The notes beneath the pieces were generated by a model, which had not been told where the DNA came from, ran no database searches, and saw only the letters and a program-made list of their open reading frames with translations. A stretch of DNA of 64,000 bases from Arthrobacter sp. 35W (GTDB taxonomy: Bacteria > Actinomycetota > Actinomycetes > Actinomycetales > Micrococcaceae): positions 1,549,247 through 1,613,246 of the forward strand of contig NZ_KI519455.1 of NCBI RefSeq assembly GCF_000482545.1, written 5' to 3'. Positions 8,469 through 18,347 of the stretch are shown here, piece after piece. Within the stretch, counting starts at the first letter, position 1. Each line of letters begins with the position of its first letter. The position numbers and the translations under genes are program-made.

Positions 8469-9596
8469 TTGAACACCAGAAATCCACCACTAAATATTGG
8501 CATGGTCGGGTGCGGAAACATCAGCGCCCAATACCTGGCCACCATCGACAGCATCGATTCGCTGAATCTGGTGGCTGTCACCGATCTGGATCCGGCACGG
8601 GCCCGGGAAGCAGCCGCCGGGCGCGCCGGAGTGCGCGCCATGCCCCTCCCCGAGCTCCTCGCGGACCCGGAGGTCGACGTCGTCTTGAACTTGACGGTCC
8701 CCGCGGCGCACGCCGAGGTGGCCCTGGCCGCGATTGCCGCCGGCAAGGACGTGTATGGGGAGAAGCCCCTGGCAGCAACCACCGCGGATGCACGGCGCAT
8801 CATGGATGCGGCGGCAGCTGCCGGTACCGCAGTTGGGTGTGCCCCGGACACCGTGCTGGGCACCGGGATCCAAACGGCGCGGGAGGCCGTTGACCGGGGA
8901 TTGATTGGCACCCCCATCTCGGCCACAGCCACCATGATCGGCCCGGGCCCCGAACCCTGGCACCCGAATCCGGACTTCTTCTATGCCCCAGGGGGCGGGC
9001 CGCTGATGGATATGGGCCCCTATTACGTTTCCGCCCTCATCACGCTTCTGGGCCCAGTGTCCCGCGTCATGGGGGCAGCAAGCCGGACCAGGGACGTCCG
9101 CACCATCGGCAGCGGGCCCCGGGCTGGGGAATCCATCCCCGTTTCCGTGGATACCCATGTCACAGGGCTCCTCACCCATGCGTCAGGCGCCATCTCCACC
9201 CTGGTCATGAGCTTTGACGGTGTTGGCACCCAGGCATCCTGCATCGAAGTCCACGGGGACATGGGGTCATTGGTTGTTCCCGACCCCAACGGATTCCGCG
9301 GCCAGGTGCAGCTGCGCACCCTGGGCAGCGCCGAGTGGGAAACCGTGGCCACGTCGGCTGGCTACGCACCGGCTGGGCGTGGCATCGGCCTGGCCGACAT
9401 GGCGGCCGCGCCCGGAGGAGCAGGCGGAAGGGCAGGCGGAGAACTGGCCCTTCATGCGCTGGATGTCATGGAGTCCGTGCTGGCTTCGGCGCATTCCCAG
9501 CAGTCGGTTGGCATCCAGAGCAGCTGCCGCCGGCCCGCAATGGTGCCGCTGGCCGAAACTGTCCCGGCCGGACTGGATCAGGCCTTCGGGAATTGA
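8469..9596 (+). CDS. Gfo/Idh/MocA-family NAD(P)-dependent sugar dehydrogenase
   Basis: A 375-aa oxidoreductase of the glucose-fructose/inositol dehydrogenase family. It has an N-terminal Rossmann fold with GMVGCGNIS, the family's EKP motif (YGEKPLA, near residue 98) and a C-terminal substrate domain with GGGPLMDMGPYY. It begins with TTG at 8469; the first ATG lies inside the nucleotide-binding strand and cannot be the start. Its closest relative in the window is the dehydrogenase at 56091-57212 (shared NLT.PAAH, CAPD, W-HPNP patterns). It is followed by the fusion gene at 9674 on the same strand. Substrate is unknown. Confidence 0.88.
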   Translation: MNTRNPPLNIGMVGCGNISAQYLATIDSIDSLNLVAVTDLDPARAREAAAGRAGVRAMPLPELLADPEVDVVLNLTVPAAHAEVALAAIAAGKDVYGEKPLAATTADARRIMDAAAAAGTAVGCAPDTVLGTGIQTAREAVDRGLIGTPISATATMIGPGPEPWHPNPDFFYAPGGGPLMDMGPYYVSALITLLGPVSRVMGAASRTRDVRTIGSGPRAGESIPVSVDTHVTGLLTHASGAISTLVMSFDGVGTQASCIEVHGDMGSLVVPDPNGFRGQVQLRTLGSAEWETVATSAGYAPAGRGIGLADMAAAPGGAGGRAGGELALHALDVMESVLASAHSQQSVGIQSSCRRPAMVPLAETVPAGLDQAFGN

Positions 9597-9673
9597 CTAC
9601 CTGCACCGCATAGCGGCAGCAGCGAACACAAAACATGAGATTGCCGCCAATGCCGGCATGGAAGGTGAACAGA

Positions 9674-11659
9674 ATGAATCAAAAAACCAGCTGGGGAATC
9701 ATCGGACCCGGCGGGATCGCCCACAGCTTTGCTGCAGGGCTGCAGGCAAGCACGACGGGCCGCCTGGCTGCGGTGGCCAGCCGCAGTGAATCGAAGGCCC
9801 GGGCGTTCGCTGATTCCTTCGGCACTGGCATCAGCAGCTACGGCAGCTACCAGGAGCTCTTTGACGATCCGGCCGTGGATGCCGTCTACATTGCAACAGT
9901 GCACACCAGCCACGTTGAATTGGCCATCGCGGCCCTTGACGCCGGCAAACACGTGATCTGCGAAAAGCCTTTGTCGATCAACCACGCCGGCGCCATGGCG
10001 GTGCTGGAGGCTGCCCGCCGCAGTGGCCGGTACTTTGCCGAGGGATACATGTACCGGTTCCACCCCCAGACTCTGAGACTGGCTGAGCTCATCGCAGCGG
10101 GGGCCATTGGTGAAGTGGCGCATGTTGAGTCGATGTTCTCATTTGCCGCCAACCCGGCACCGGGCCACCGCCTGTTGAACCCCGAGCTGGCAGGCGGCGG
10201 CATCCTCGACGTCGGCGGCTATGTCGTCTCCATGGCCCGGCTGATTGCAGGGGCGGCGCAGGGGAAGCCCTTCGCGGAGCCCGTTTCACTCACCGCCAAG
10301 GGAACCCTCGGCTCGACAGGCGTGGACGAATGGGCCACGGCCTCCCTCGAGTTTTCCGGCGGCCTGACGGCCCATATCTCCACGGGTGTGCGCCTGTCGG
10401 GAGCGAACCAGACAGTTGTGTACGGATCGCACGGCACCATCACGGTGTCTGAGCCTTGGCTGCCCAACGCTGATGCCGGATCTGACATTGTGCTGGCCCG
10501 CGTCGGCGAGGCGGCAGAAACCATCCACATCCCGGGTGCGAACCACTATGGGTTGGAAGCCGATGCGGTGCCACAATTCGCATCCCTTCAGCAAAGTCCA
10601 CAGATGGGCTGGGCCGACTCGCTCGGAAACATCAAGGTTATGGAGCAGTGGAGGGCAGCCATTGGCCTGCAGTACCCCTGTGAGGCGGACGACGCGCGGA
10701 TTCCGACGGCGTCGGGACGTCCCTTGGCGCGCCGCAGCGATGCAGAGATGCCCTATGGCACCATCGACGGCGTCGGGAAGCATATTTCCAGGCTGGTGAT
10801 GGGGTGCGACAACCAGGAGACGCTGGGACACGCTTCCGTCATGTTTGATGATTTCGTGGAGCGTGGCGGCAACGCCTTTGACACCGCCCATGTCTATGGT
10901 GGCGGCCGCCAAGAGGAACTTGTGGGGCTCTGGATGGCAAACCGTGGAAATCGGGATGACCTCTTCATCATCGGCAAGGGTGCCCACACGCCGCACTGCA
11001 ACCCGGAATCGATCATCCGGCAGCTCGATGAGTCACTCGGGCGCCTGCGGACCGATCATGTCGACCTCTACATGATGCACCGGGACAACCCCCAGATCCC
11101 CGTTGGCGAGTTCGTGGAGGTGCTCAATACCCTGGTGGACCAGGGCAAGATCCGCACCTTTGGCGGTTCCAATTGGACGACCGCTCGATATGAGGAGGCA
11201 AATGACTATGCCAGCGACAACAATCTGCAGGGCTTTGCTGCGCTGAGCAACCACTTTGGTTTGGCCCATGCGCTGGAACTGCCCTGGGCAGGCTGTGAGC
11301 ACCTGACGAATCCGGCAGACCAGAGCTGGCTTCAGGAAACCGGGACCGCCGTCTTCCCCTGGTCCTCGCAGGCTCGAGGGTTCTTTGCCCGCGCCGATTG
11401 GGATGACACGTCCGATGCGGATTTGGTCCGCTGCTATTACAGCAATGAGAACTTTGAGCGTTTGGCCCGTGCCCGCAAACTTGCTGACGAACTTGGCGTT
11501 GCGCCGACAGCCATCGCCTTGGCCTACGTGCTGGCTCAGCCGTTCCCGACGTTCCCACTGATCGGACCCCGCACCGTCGAAGAGACCCGCACATCAATGC
11601 GGGGCCTGAACATCAAGCTCAGCGTCGAGCAGGTTGCGTGGTTGGACCTGCGCGGCTAG
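9674..11659 (+). CDS. Fused Gfo/Idh/MocA dehydrogenase - aldo/keto reductase
   Basis: One 661-aa polypeptide with two redox domains. Residues 1 to about 345 form a Gfo/Idh/MocA dehydrogenase (GIIGPGGIA Rossmann motif, ICEKPLS, YMYRFHPQ). Residues from about 359 form an aldo/keto reductase barrel with the full tetrad visible: D403, Y408, K435 and H469 (in DTAHVYG, IIGKG and MMHRD). The linker has no stop or frameshift, so this is a true fusion. The start is the ATG at 9674 with GAAGGTGA just upstream, rather than the ATG at 9635. It probably joins two successive steps on one sugar, or cycles cofactor between domains; that is inference. A perfect 23-bp hairpin follows. Confidence 0.9.
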   Translation: MNQKTSWGIIGPGGIAHSFAAGLQASTTGRLAAVASRSESKARAFADSFGTGISSYGSYQELFDDPAVDAVYIATVHTSHVELAIAALDAGKHVICEKPLSINHAGAMAVLEAARRSGRYFAEGYMYRFHPQTLRLAELIAAGAIGEVAHVESMFSFAANPAPGHRLLNPELAGGGILDVGGYVVSMARLIAGAAQGKPFAEPVSLTAKGTLGSTGVDEWATASLEFSGGLTAHISTGVRLSGANQTVVYGSHGTITVSEPWLPNADAGSDIVLARVGEAAETIHIPGANHYGLEADAVPQFASLQQSPQMGWADSLGNIKVMEQWRAAIGLQYPCEADDARIPTASGRPLARRSDAEMPYGTIDGVGKHISRLVMGCDNQETLGHASVMFDDFVERGGNAFDTAHVYGGGRQEELVGLWMANRGNRDDLFIIGKGAHTPHCNPESIIRQLDESLGRLRTDHVDLYMMHRDNPQIPVGEFVEVLNTLVDQGKIRTFGGSNWTTARYEEANDYASDNNLQGFAALSNHFGLAHALELPWAGCEHLTNPADQSWLQETGTAVFPWSSQARGFFARADWDDTSDADLVRCYYSNENFERLARARKLADELGVAPTAIALAYVLAQPFPTFPLIGPRTVEETRTSMRGLNIKLSVEQVAWLDLRG

Positions 11660-11701
11660 CCGCACCCGGCCAGGAGGTTGGTGGCGTCGGGGTCTTGATG
11701 G

Positions 11702-11762
11702 GTGGGTGGGCCGGGTCTGGCCGGGATCGGGGGATGATTCCGGCCAGACCCGGCCCACCCAC
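11702..11762. terminator. Perfect 23-bp inverted repeat between convergent genes
   Basis: Arms 11702-11724 and 11740-11762 are perfectly complementary, with a 15-base loop. It should stop transcription from both the fusion gene and the lipoprotein operon. No T-tract is present. Confidence 0.75.
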
Positions 11763-11842
11763 GCCGGTGGCGACGACACCGGCACAACCCCGGGGCACGA
11801 CCACAGGAAGCGGCAACGCAGTCAACAAACGCGGCGGTTGTC

Positions 11843-12367
11843 CTAGTTGGTGCCGGCCGGTCCACCCAGCACCGGCGCCAGCTGGTTCCACGCGCTGATC
11901 TTGCAGCCATCCGTCTGGCCGAAGCTGGCGTTGACGGACGCGCCGTGGAAGGTGCCGGTGATGCTGGCGGTGGCCGGGCCGGCGTACTGCATGGTGCACA
12001 TGGTGGTATCTGGCGTGGCGGGGGCAAAGGCCGCGGCACCGTAGCTTTCAATGGCGGCACAGGCCGCCGCGGGGTCCGCCACGGTGGAGCCCGGGAGCGC
12101 CTCGGCGCCGGCACAGTTGAGCAGCGTCTCCTTGGCCGCACCGTCGGGAGTCGGCAGGACTTTGATGGCCAGCGCCGCCGTTTGGCCCGCCACTGTTGGC
12201 GCAGTGGTGGCCGCGGTGGATGTGCTGGACGACGACGGCGCGCCCGTGGACGTGGACGATGCCGGTGGTGTACTGCCCGGGCCGGTGGATGGACCACCGC
12301 CGCAGCCGGACAGCAGGACGGCGGCAGCCGCGGACAGGATCAGGACTGTGGCTCGAAACTTCTGCAC
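11843..12367 (-). CDS. Lipoprotein with subtilisin-inhibitor-like (SSI) domain
   Basis: A 174-aa lipoprotein: signal peptide ending in lipobox LSGC (C22), a Ser/Thr/Pro-rich linker (about 26-60), then a domain matching Streptomyces subtilisin inhibitor. Four cysteines, C85, C103, C124 and C155, have SSI-like spacing. The loop after C124 reads CTMQY where SSI has CPMVY, which puts M126 at the P1 reactive site. It likely protects the envelope from serine proteases. The start is GTG with AGGAG seven bases upstream. It is the last gene of an operon behind an OhrR-type regulator and a conserved protein, 9 bp after the latter. Family match is good; the target protease is unknown. Confidence 0.78.
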   Translation of the reverse strand: MQKFRATVLILSAAAAVLLSGCGGGPSTGPGSTPPASSTSTGAPSSSSTSTAATTAPTVAGQTAALAIKVLPTPDGAAKETLLNCAGAEALPGSTVADPAAACAAIESYGAAAFAPATPDTTMCTMQYAGPATASITGTFHGASVNASFGQTDGCKISAWNQLAPVLGGPAGTN

Positions 12368-12376
12368 GGCTGGCTC

Positions 12377-13303
12377 CTAGGAGGTGTGGGGCAGGGCGGC
12401 GACGGCATCCAGCAGCCGGGCACGGAGCACGGCCGCCGCCGCCGCGAAACGGCGTTGGTGGCCAACATACTCCGCCTTGCCCTCCGCCGTCTCGATTCTG
12501 ATGGGGAGGTACCCCCACTGCTCCAAAGCATAGGGCGAGGCCTGCATGTCCATGGCCCGGATCTGGAACGACAAATCGAAGCAGTCCATCAGCAGCTCGC
12601 TGGGCAGCGCGGGGGAGAGCTTGTACGCCCACTTGTAGAGGTCCATATTGGCGTGCAGGCAGCCGGGCTGTTCCAGATCCCGCTGGGTTTCGCGGGTGGG
12701 GGCCAGCTCATTCAGCGGCACGGCGTCCGGGGTGTAGAAGCGGAACGCATCAAAGTGCGTGCAGCGGATTTTGCTCTCCTCGACCACCTGGTCCGTGCCA
12801 TCGGGGCCCAGCCGCAGGGAGAGGTATTCGTGCCGGATGTCATGCGCATCCTGCTTGTAGACCATCGCCCACTCGTGCAGGCCAAAGCAGCCAAACTGCG
12901 CGGGACGGGCGGCGGTGCGGCCCAGAATGATCCGGGCAAAATCGATGGCGGCCGTCCGGTCCGCGGCAAAGGCGTCACTGTCGACGATGACGGCGGGGGT
13001 GCCGGGTTCCAGCCCCGCCGCGGCCAGTTCCGCGCCGGTGGCCGCGCGGTAATGCTTCCACTCCAACCGCTCCAGCGCCGCCTCGCCGGCCAGCAGGGTG
13101 CCGGCCCCGGGGTGCCAGCGGCGCAGCTGGCCGGGCTTGTGGTTGTAGTAGGTGAACAGGAAATCCTCCACCGGGTGCTTCGCCCCGGCTGAGCGCCGGG
13201 CCAGATACGGGGCCGCATAGGCATCAACGCGTTCCTGGTGCGCCAGCTGGCGGTCCAGCCACTGCGGCTGGGCCAAAACGTGCAGCGCAGTCGTGGTGGT
13301 CAT
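12377..13303 (-). CDS. Conserved actinobacterial protein, often labelled 3-methyladenine DNA glycosylase
   Basis: A 308-aa soluble protein well conserved in actinobacteria, with strings such as HPVEDFLFTYY, FGCFGLHEWAMVY, CTHFDAFRF and CLHANMDLYKW. From memory, databases often call such proteins 3-methyladenine DNA glycosylase, but I see no helix-hairpin-helix or other glycosylase motif, so the label is unproven. The many His, Cys and acidic residues in conserved blocks could suit a metal or nucleotide site. It starts 7 bp after the OhrR-type gene stop, in the same operon, which hints at a stress or repair role. Confidence 0.8.
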   Translation of the reverse strand: MTTTTALHVLAQPQWLDRQLAHQERVDAYAAPYLARRSAGAKHPVEDFLFTYYNHKPGQLRRWHPGAGTLLAGEAALERLEWKHYRAATGAELAAAGLEPGTPAVIVDSDAFAADRTAAIDFARIILGRTAARPAQFGCFGLHEWAMVYKQDAHDIRHEYLSLRLGPDGTDQVVEESKIRCTHFDAFRFYTPDAVPLNELAPTRETQRDLEQPGCLHANMDLYKWAYKLSPALPSELLMDCFDLSFQIRAMDMQASPYALEQWGYLPIRIETAEGKAEYVGHQRRFAAAAAVLRARLLDAVAALPHTS

Positions 13304-13310
13304 GCTTCCA

Positions 13311-13763
13311 TTATCCGACGGTTGCGCCGGTGCTGCTGCTGCTGATCAGGGCCATCATCGTGCCATGCAGGGCCTGGGCCTGCTCCCGGTCCAAGCCCAG
13401 CCGGGCCATCATGGTGCCGGGGACGGCCAGCGCGCGGCGGCGCAGTGCCACGCCGTCGTCGGTCAATTCCACGGCCAGGGCGCGCTCGTCGGTGGCGGAC
13501 CGGGCCCGGGTCAACAGGCCGGCGGCCTCCAATCGCTTCAGGAGCGGGGAGAGGGTTGCCGGCTCCAGCATCAGGGACGAGCTGAGATCCTTCACGGTGC
13601 GGGGACTGGATTCCCACAGGGCCAGCATCACCAGGTACTGCGGGTGGGTCAGGCCAAGCTCCGCCAGCACCGGCTTGTAGGCTCCCACCACCGACCGCGA
13701 GGCCACGCTGAGGGCAAAGCAGAGCTGGCGCTCCAGCAGGAGGTCTTCCTCGTGGCTGTCCAT
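13311..13763 (-). CDS. ohrR: MarR/OhrR-type organic peroxide-sensing repressor
   Basis: A 150-aa winged-helix regulator. The N-terminus has RQLCFALSVASR with C15 at the place of the peroxide-sensing cysteine of OhrR, followed by a THPQYLVMLALWE block typical of that subfamily. The recognition region is LMLEPATLSPLLKRLEAAG and the wing DERALAVELTDDG. No ohr peroxidase gene is nearby; the regulator instead heads an operon with a conserved protein and an SSI-like lipoprotein. A perfect 12-bp palindrome lies between its start and the divergent small gene, and is a likely autoregulatory site. Confidence 0.85.
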   Translation of the reverse strand: MDSHEEDLLLERQLCFALSVASRSVVGAYKPVLAELGLTHPQYLVMLALWESSPRTVKDLSSSLMLEPATLSPLLKRLEAAGLLTRARSATDERALAVELTDDGVALRRRALAVPGTMMARLGLDREQAQALHGTMMALISSSSTGATVG

Positions 13764-13804
13764 GGGCGGATCCTTGGCCTTTCGTTGTACGTGGCACGGA
13801 TTAG

Positions 13805-13816
13805 TTAGTGCACTAA
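13805..13816. promoter_or_regulatory. Probable OhrR operator
   Basis: TTAGTGCACTAA is a perfect 12-bp palindrome about 40 bp upstream of the OhrR-type start and upstream of the divergent gene at 13883. The TAGT-GCA-CTA pattern fits AT-rich OhrR/MarR sites. Confidence 0.6.
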
Positions 13817-13882
13817 TAATGAGTGTACCCTGTAGTTGGAACCAGGCGCACGGGCGCCACCCTTGGAAGGAAAGAGGATCCC

Positions 13883-14107
13883 ATGGCCGGCGAACCGTTT
13901 GTCCAGAAATTCATGAGGACAACCAACAAGCTGCGCTCCATCTTTGGCCCGGCAGTCTCCAGTTCGCTGGACCACGAGATGACAGAGGAAAACAAGCAGC
14001 TTCTTCTGCGCCGGCAGCAGGAGGCCCAGCAGTGGGAGACCGTCACCCGGCCCGACGGCAGCACCTATCTGGTGCCCAAGAACCCCGAGGACCGCTCCCT
14101 GCGCTGA
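13883..14107 (+). CDS. Small conserved hypothetical protein
   Basis: A 74-aa soluble, charged protein with no known domain that I recognise. The ATG at 13883 is preceded by AAGGAAAGAGGA, a better start than the upstream in-frame codon at 13823. Its first 20 residues (EPFVQKFMRTTNKLRSIFGPA) align with those of the next gene (ERFVDKFMKVTGQVSHVLGQA), so the two are tandem paralogues. It is transcribed away from the OhrR-type gene and may share its operator. Confidence 0.7.
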   Translation: MAGEPFVQKFMRTTNKLRSIFGPAVSSSLDHEMTEENKQLLLRRQQEAQQWETVTRPDGSTYLVPKNPEDRSLR

Positions 14108-14187
14108 GCCATTCCCTTTGCGGCCCTCCGGCGTAAAATTGGCCTTGCTGGGATCCATCCGCTTGCTACAGAGGGGAGGTGTTGACT

Positions 14188-14406
14188 ATGTCGAGCGAAG
14201 AACGATTTGTTGACAAATTCATGAAGGTCACCGGGCAGGTTTCACATGTGCTGGGCCAGGCCGACAGGTCCGATGCGGACGCGCCGGTGGTCCACAAGCA
14301 CGACGACTTCGAGCAGGCCTCCGAGGAGGATCTGTCCCACTTCGAAAGTGAGACCGGTTCCAACGGCGAGCACTACGCCGTCCGCAAGGACGATCCGCAC
14401 CACTAG
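14188..14406 (+). CDS. Small conserved hypothetical protein, paralogue of the preceding one
   Basis: A 72-aa acidic protein with a basic/amphipathic N-terminus like that of the gene at 13883 and a variable acidic, His-rich tail. It starts at the ATG at 14188 with GAGGGGAGGT seven bases upstream. Function is unknown. A clear terminator follows. Confidence 0.7.
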   Translation: MSSEERFVDKFMKVTGQVSHVLGQADRSDADAPVVHKHDDFEQASEEDLSHFESETGSNGEHYAVRKDDPHH

Positions 14407-14432
14407 AACCCGCCGCGGCCAGCCAACAACAA

Positions 14433-14467
14433 AAGGACCGTCCGACGCTCTGCGCCGAACGGTCCTT
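14433..14467. terminator. Terminator between small genes and lysC
   Basis: AAGGACCGT (14433-14441) pairs perfectly with ACGGTCCTT (14459-14467). It is flanked by A-rich bases on the left and lies in a convergent gap, so it may act both ways. Confidence 0.65.
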
Positions 14468-14501
14468 CAGTGGTTAAACAGCCTGTGGTGCGCTGTGCGC
14501 C

Positions 14502-15788
14502 CTAGCGGCCGGTGCCGCCGTACACGGTGGCCTCGTCGTCGCCGTCGAGGTCGAACGCCTGGTGGACGGCGCGCACGGCGTCGTCGAGCAGGTCCGCGCG
14601 GGTCACCACGGAGATGCGGATCTCGGAGGTGGAGATCAGATCGATGTTCACCCCGGCGTCGGAGAGCGCCTTGAAGAAGCGGTAGGAGACGCCCGGGTTG
14701 GAGCGCATGCCGGCACCGATCAGGGACAGCTTGCCGATCTGGTCGTCGTAGATCAGGTCCTCGAAGCCCACGGATTCCTGGGCCGAGCGCAGCGCGGCCA
14801 GCGCGTCCGCACCTTCCACCATCGGCAGGGTGAAGGAGATGTCCGTCCGCCCCGAGCCGTGGGTGGAGATGTTCTGGACGATCATGTCGATGTTGGAGTG
14901 GGCGCCGGCGATGATGCCGAAGATCTCCGCCGCCTTGCCCGGAATGTCCGGAACGCCTACAACGGTGACCTTGCCTTCGGACCGGTCGTGCGCCACGCCG
15001 GAGATGATTGGCTGCTCCAAGGCAACTCCCTCTGAGAACTTGATCTTGTCATCCGGGCTGGGAAGGACCCAGGTCCCTTCATTGTTGCTGAACGAGGACC
15101 GCACATGGATGGGCAGTCCGAAGCGCCGGGCGTATTCCACGCAGCGCAGGTGCAGGATCTTGGCGCCGGAGGCTGCCATTTCCAGCATTTCCTCGCTGGA
15201 GATCTTGCTGATCTTCTGGGCGCTCGGCACCACGCGCGGGTCCGCGGTGTAGACGCCGTCGACGTCGGTGTAGATCTCACAGACATCGGCATCCAGTGCC
15301 GCAGCCAGCGCGACGGCGGTGGTGTCGGAACCGCCGCGGCCCATGGTGGTGATCTCGTGCGTGGCACGGCTCATGCCCTGGAAACCGGCGACGATGGCCA
15401 CATTGCCCTTGTCCAGGGCGGTGCGCACCCGGTACGGATCCACATCGATGATGCGGGCCTTGCCGTGGATGCCATCGGTGATCATGCCGGCCTGGCTGCC
15501 CGTGAAGGACTGCGCCACGGCGCCCAGGGAGTTGATGGCCATGGCCAGCAGGGCCATGGAAATCCGCTCGCCGGCGGTCATGAGCATGTCGAGCTCACGG
15601 GCCGGGGGCTGCTCGGCAACCTCGGCGGCCAGATCCAGCAGCTCGTCGGTGGTGTCGCCCATGGCGGACACGACAACGACGACTTCATTGCCGGCCTGCT
15701 GCGTGGCGACAACCCGCGCGGCAACGCGCTTGATCCCCGCGGCATCGGACACGGAGGATCCACCATATTTTTGAACGATCAGGCTCAT
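14502..15788 (-). CDS. lysC: Aspartate kinase
   Basis: Phosphorylates L-aspartate with ATP, the first step to lysine, threonine, methionine and diaminopimelate. 428 aa. The kinase domain shows KYGGSS at residues 7-12, [10 protein letters not shown] and [12 protein letters not shown]. The C-terminal half carries two ACT domains for Lys/Thr feedback ([13 protein letters not shown] and [10 protein letters not shown]). The length equals that of the corynebacterial alpha subunit, whose gene also makes an internal beta subunit, so the same may happen here. asd, often next to lysC in this phylum, is not downstream. The ATG at 15788 has only a weak ribosome-binding site. Confidence 0.97.
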   Translation of the reverse strand: MSLIVQKYGGSSVSDAAGIKRVAARVVATQQAGNEVVVVVSAMGDTTDELLDLAAEVAEQPPARELDMLMTAGERISMALLAMAINSLGAVAQSFTGSQAGMITDGIHGKARIIDVDPYRVRTALDKGNVAIVAGFQGMSRATHEITTMGRGGSDTTAVALAAALDADVCEIYTDVDGVYTADPRVVPSAQKISKISSEEMLEMAASGAKILHLRCVEYARRFGLPIHVRSSFSNNEGTWVLPSPDDKIKFSEGVALEQPIISGVAHDRSEGKVTVVGVPDIPGKAAEIFGIIAGAHSNIDMIVQNISTHGSGRTDISFTLPMVEGADALAALRSAQESVGFEDLIYDDQIGKLSLIGAGMRSNPGVSYRFFKALSDAGVNIDLISTSEIRISVVTRADLLDDAVRAVHQAFDLDGDDEATVYGGTGR

Positions 15789-16116
15789 GCGTGCACACTC
15801 ATTGGCTAACCTAACGCAGACTAGTGCTTTTCTTGCTGGACAGCTTCGGGACGGTTCTACAACTGCCCTAGCGCCAGGTTGCCGGTGGAACGGTCCGCAT
15901 GGAGACGGCCTGTGGCCTCAAAAAGGCCGCGCGTCAACCTCGGCACGGGGGCAGGTGGTGCAAGTTTATCCCCGGCGGGTGCCGGGCACTCAATTTGAGT
16001 GTCCACATGACGGACAGGCGGGCCAAAGCGGTGCCGTTTTGTGCTGGATTGCCCCTGGTGCCGGTCCTAGGATGGGCGCAAGGCCACCCTGTGGCGCCTT
16101 GGGGGAGAGGAAGAAG
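15789..16116. other. Non-coding gap with divergent promoters
   Basis: This 328-bp gap separates lysC from the ABC ATPase gene. The frame is open rightward from an ATG at 15787, but the encoded sequence looks like no protein family. It should contain both promoters; I could not fix them confidently. Confidence 0.4.
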
Positions 16117-17066
<950 letters not shown>

Positions 17067-17070
<4 letters not shown>

Positions 17071-18209
17071 CCACCATCAACCCCCTCCCCGCCGATCCCG
17101 GCCCGGACGTTTCACCCGCTCCCGACACTTCGCTGCCCGCCGGCAACTACCTGCGCCCCATCGGCGTCGTGCTGATGCTCGAACTGCGCCAGCGGCTGCG
17201 CTCGCGGGGCTGGTACATCATGCTGGGCATCTGGCTGGTGGTCACCGGGGCCGTGACGTTCCTGTCCTGGGCCGGCTGGAATTCCTCGCAGAACTACAGC
17301 TATATCGTTCCGGACCAGAATCCCGGACCGGGGTCGCTGATCTTTGAGATTGTGCTGGCCTTTGTGCTGCTCTTCGCCCTGCTGGTGGCCCCCGCCTTCT
17401 CCGCCAACGCGGTCAACGGCGACAGATCCGCCGGCACGCTGGCCATCCTGCAGATCACCCTCATCACGCCCGGCCAGCTGGTCTGGGGAAAGTTCCTGGC
17501 CTCCTGGCTGGTGTCCCTTGCCTTCCTGGTCACCAGCGCACCGTTCCTGTTGATCGGCATGCTGCTGGGACGGATGACGGCGGCCCACGTGCTGGTGGCG
17601 CTGCTGATGCTGGCCGTGGAATTGGCGGTGGTCTGTGCCATCGGCGTCGGCATTTCCGCCCTGGCCACGCGGCCGCTGTTCTCGATAGTTGTCACGTACC
17701 TGACCGTGGCAGCGCTCGTGGTCGGGACACTGATCGCCTTCGGGCTCGGGGCCATGCTGGCGCAGGGCACCATCCGGGCCAACACACCGGACTACAGCTA
17801 CTCGGAGGTCTACACGCCGGAGGAGCCCAGGTACACCTGTTCCGGGGACTTCTATGACCTCCACGTCACCCGCACGGACCAGGTGGCCTGGATGCTGGCC
17901 ATGAACCCCTACGTGGTGGTGGCCGACGCCATCCCGTATCCGGACCGCAGCCAGCCCAACCAGATGATCGGCGGCATGGGGTTCCTTGAGGGCATCAGCC
18001 AAGGCGCCCGCTGGGCCATCGCCGGGCCAGAGGCCACCACGCCCTGCGCCAATGGGCAGGTCCACCCCGGCTACCTGCGGCAGACCGTGCCGCTGTGGCC
18101 GCTTGGTCTGGGGCTGCAGGTTGTCATCGCCGGGGGCTTGATGGTCTTGGGGCGCCAGGCCCTGCGCACCCCCGCCCACCGCCTGCCCCGCGGCACCCGC
18201 GTCGCCTGA
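17067..18209 (+). CDS. ABC transporter permease (ABC-2 type)
   Basis: A 380-aa membrane protein forming the channel for the ATPase just upstream. It has an N-terminal cytoplasmic stretch, then about six hydrophobic spans (for example GWYIMLGIWLVVTGAV, LIFEIVLAFVLLFALLVAP). A large loop between the fourth/fifth and the last spans holds two Cys (YTCSGD, TPCANG). The GDRSAGTLAILQ segment is typical of ABC-2 permeases with a coupling helix. The start is fixed by the ATGA overlap. Confidence 0.88.
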
Positions 18210-18261
18210 CGACCCGTGGCGGCCGACGACGGTGCTCGGGGACTCCTACGTCGGACCTGAT

Positions 18262-18340
18262 TTCGCTCCCCACCCGCACCCTAACCTCGCTGCGCTCGGC
18301 CAGGGAATCCTGCGGGCGTGGCCCCAGGCTCAATCAGCGG
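18262..18340. repeat. Dispersed repeat, copy A
   Basis: About 79 bp matching 36395-36474 in the opposite orientation at roughly 90% (71 of 79 by eye). Both copies lie in gaps between convergent genes, here the ABC permease and recR. Confidence 0.75.
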
Positions 18341-18347
18341 CGCGGCT

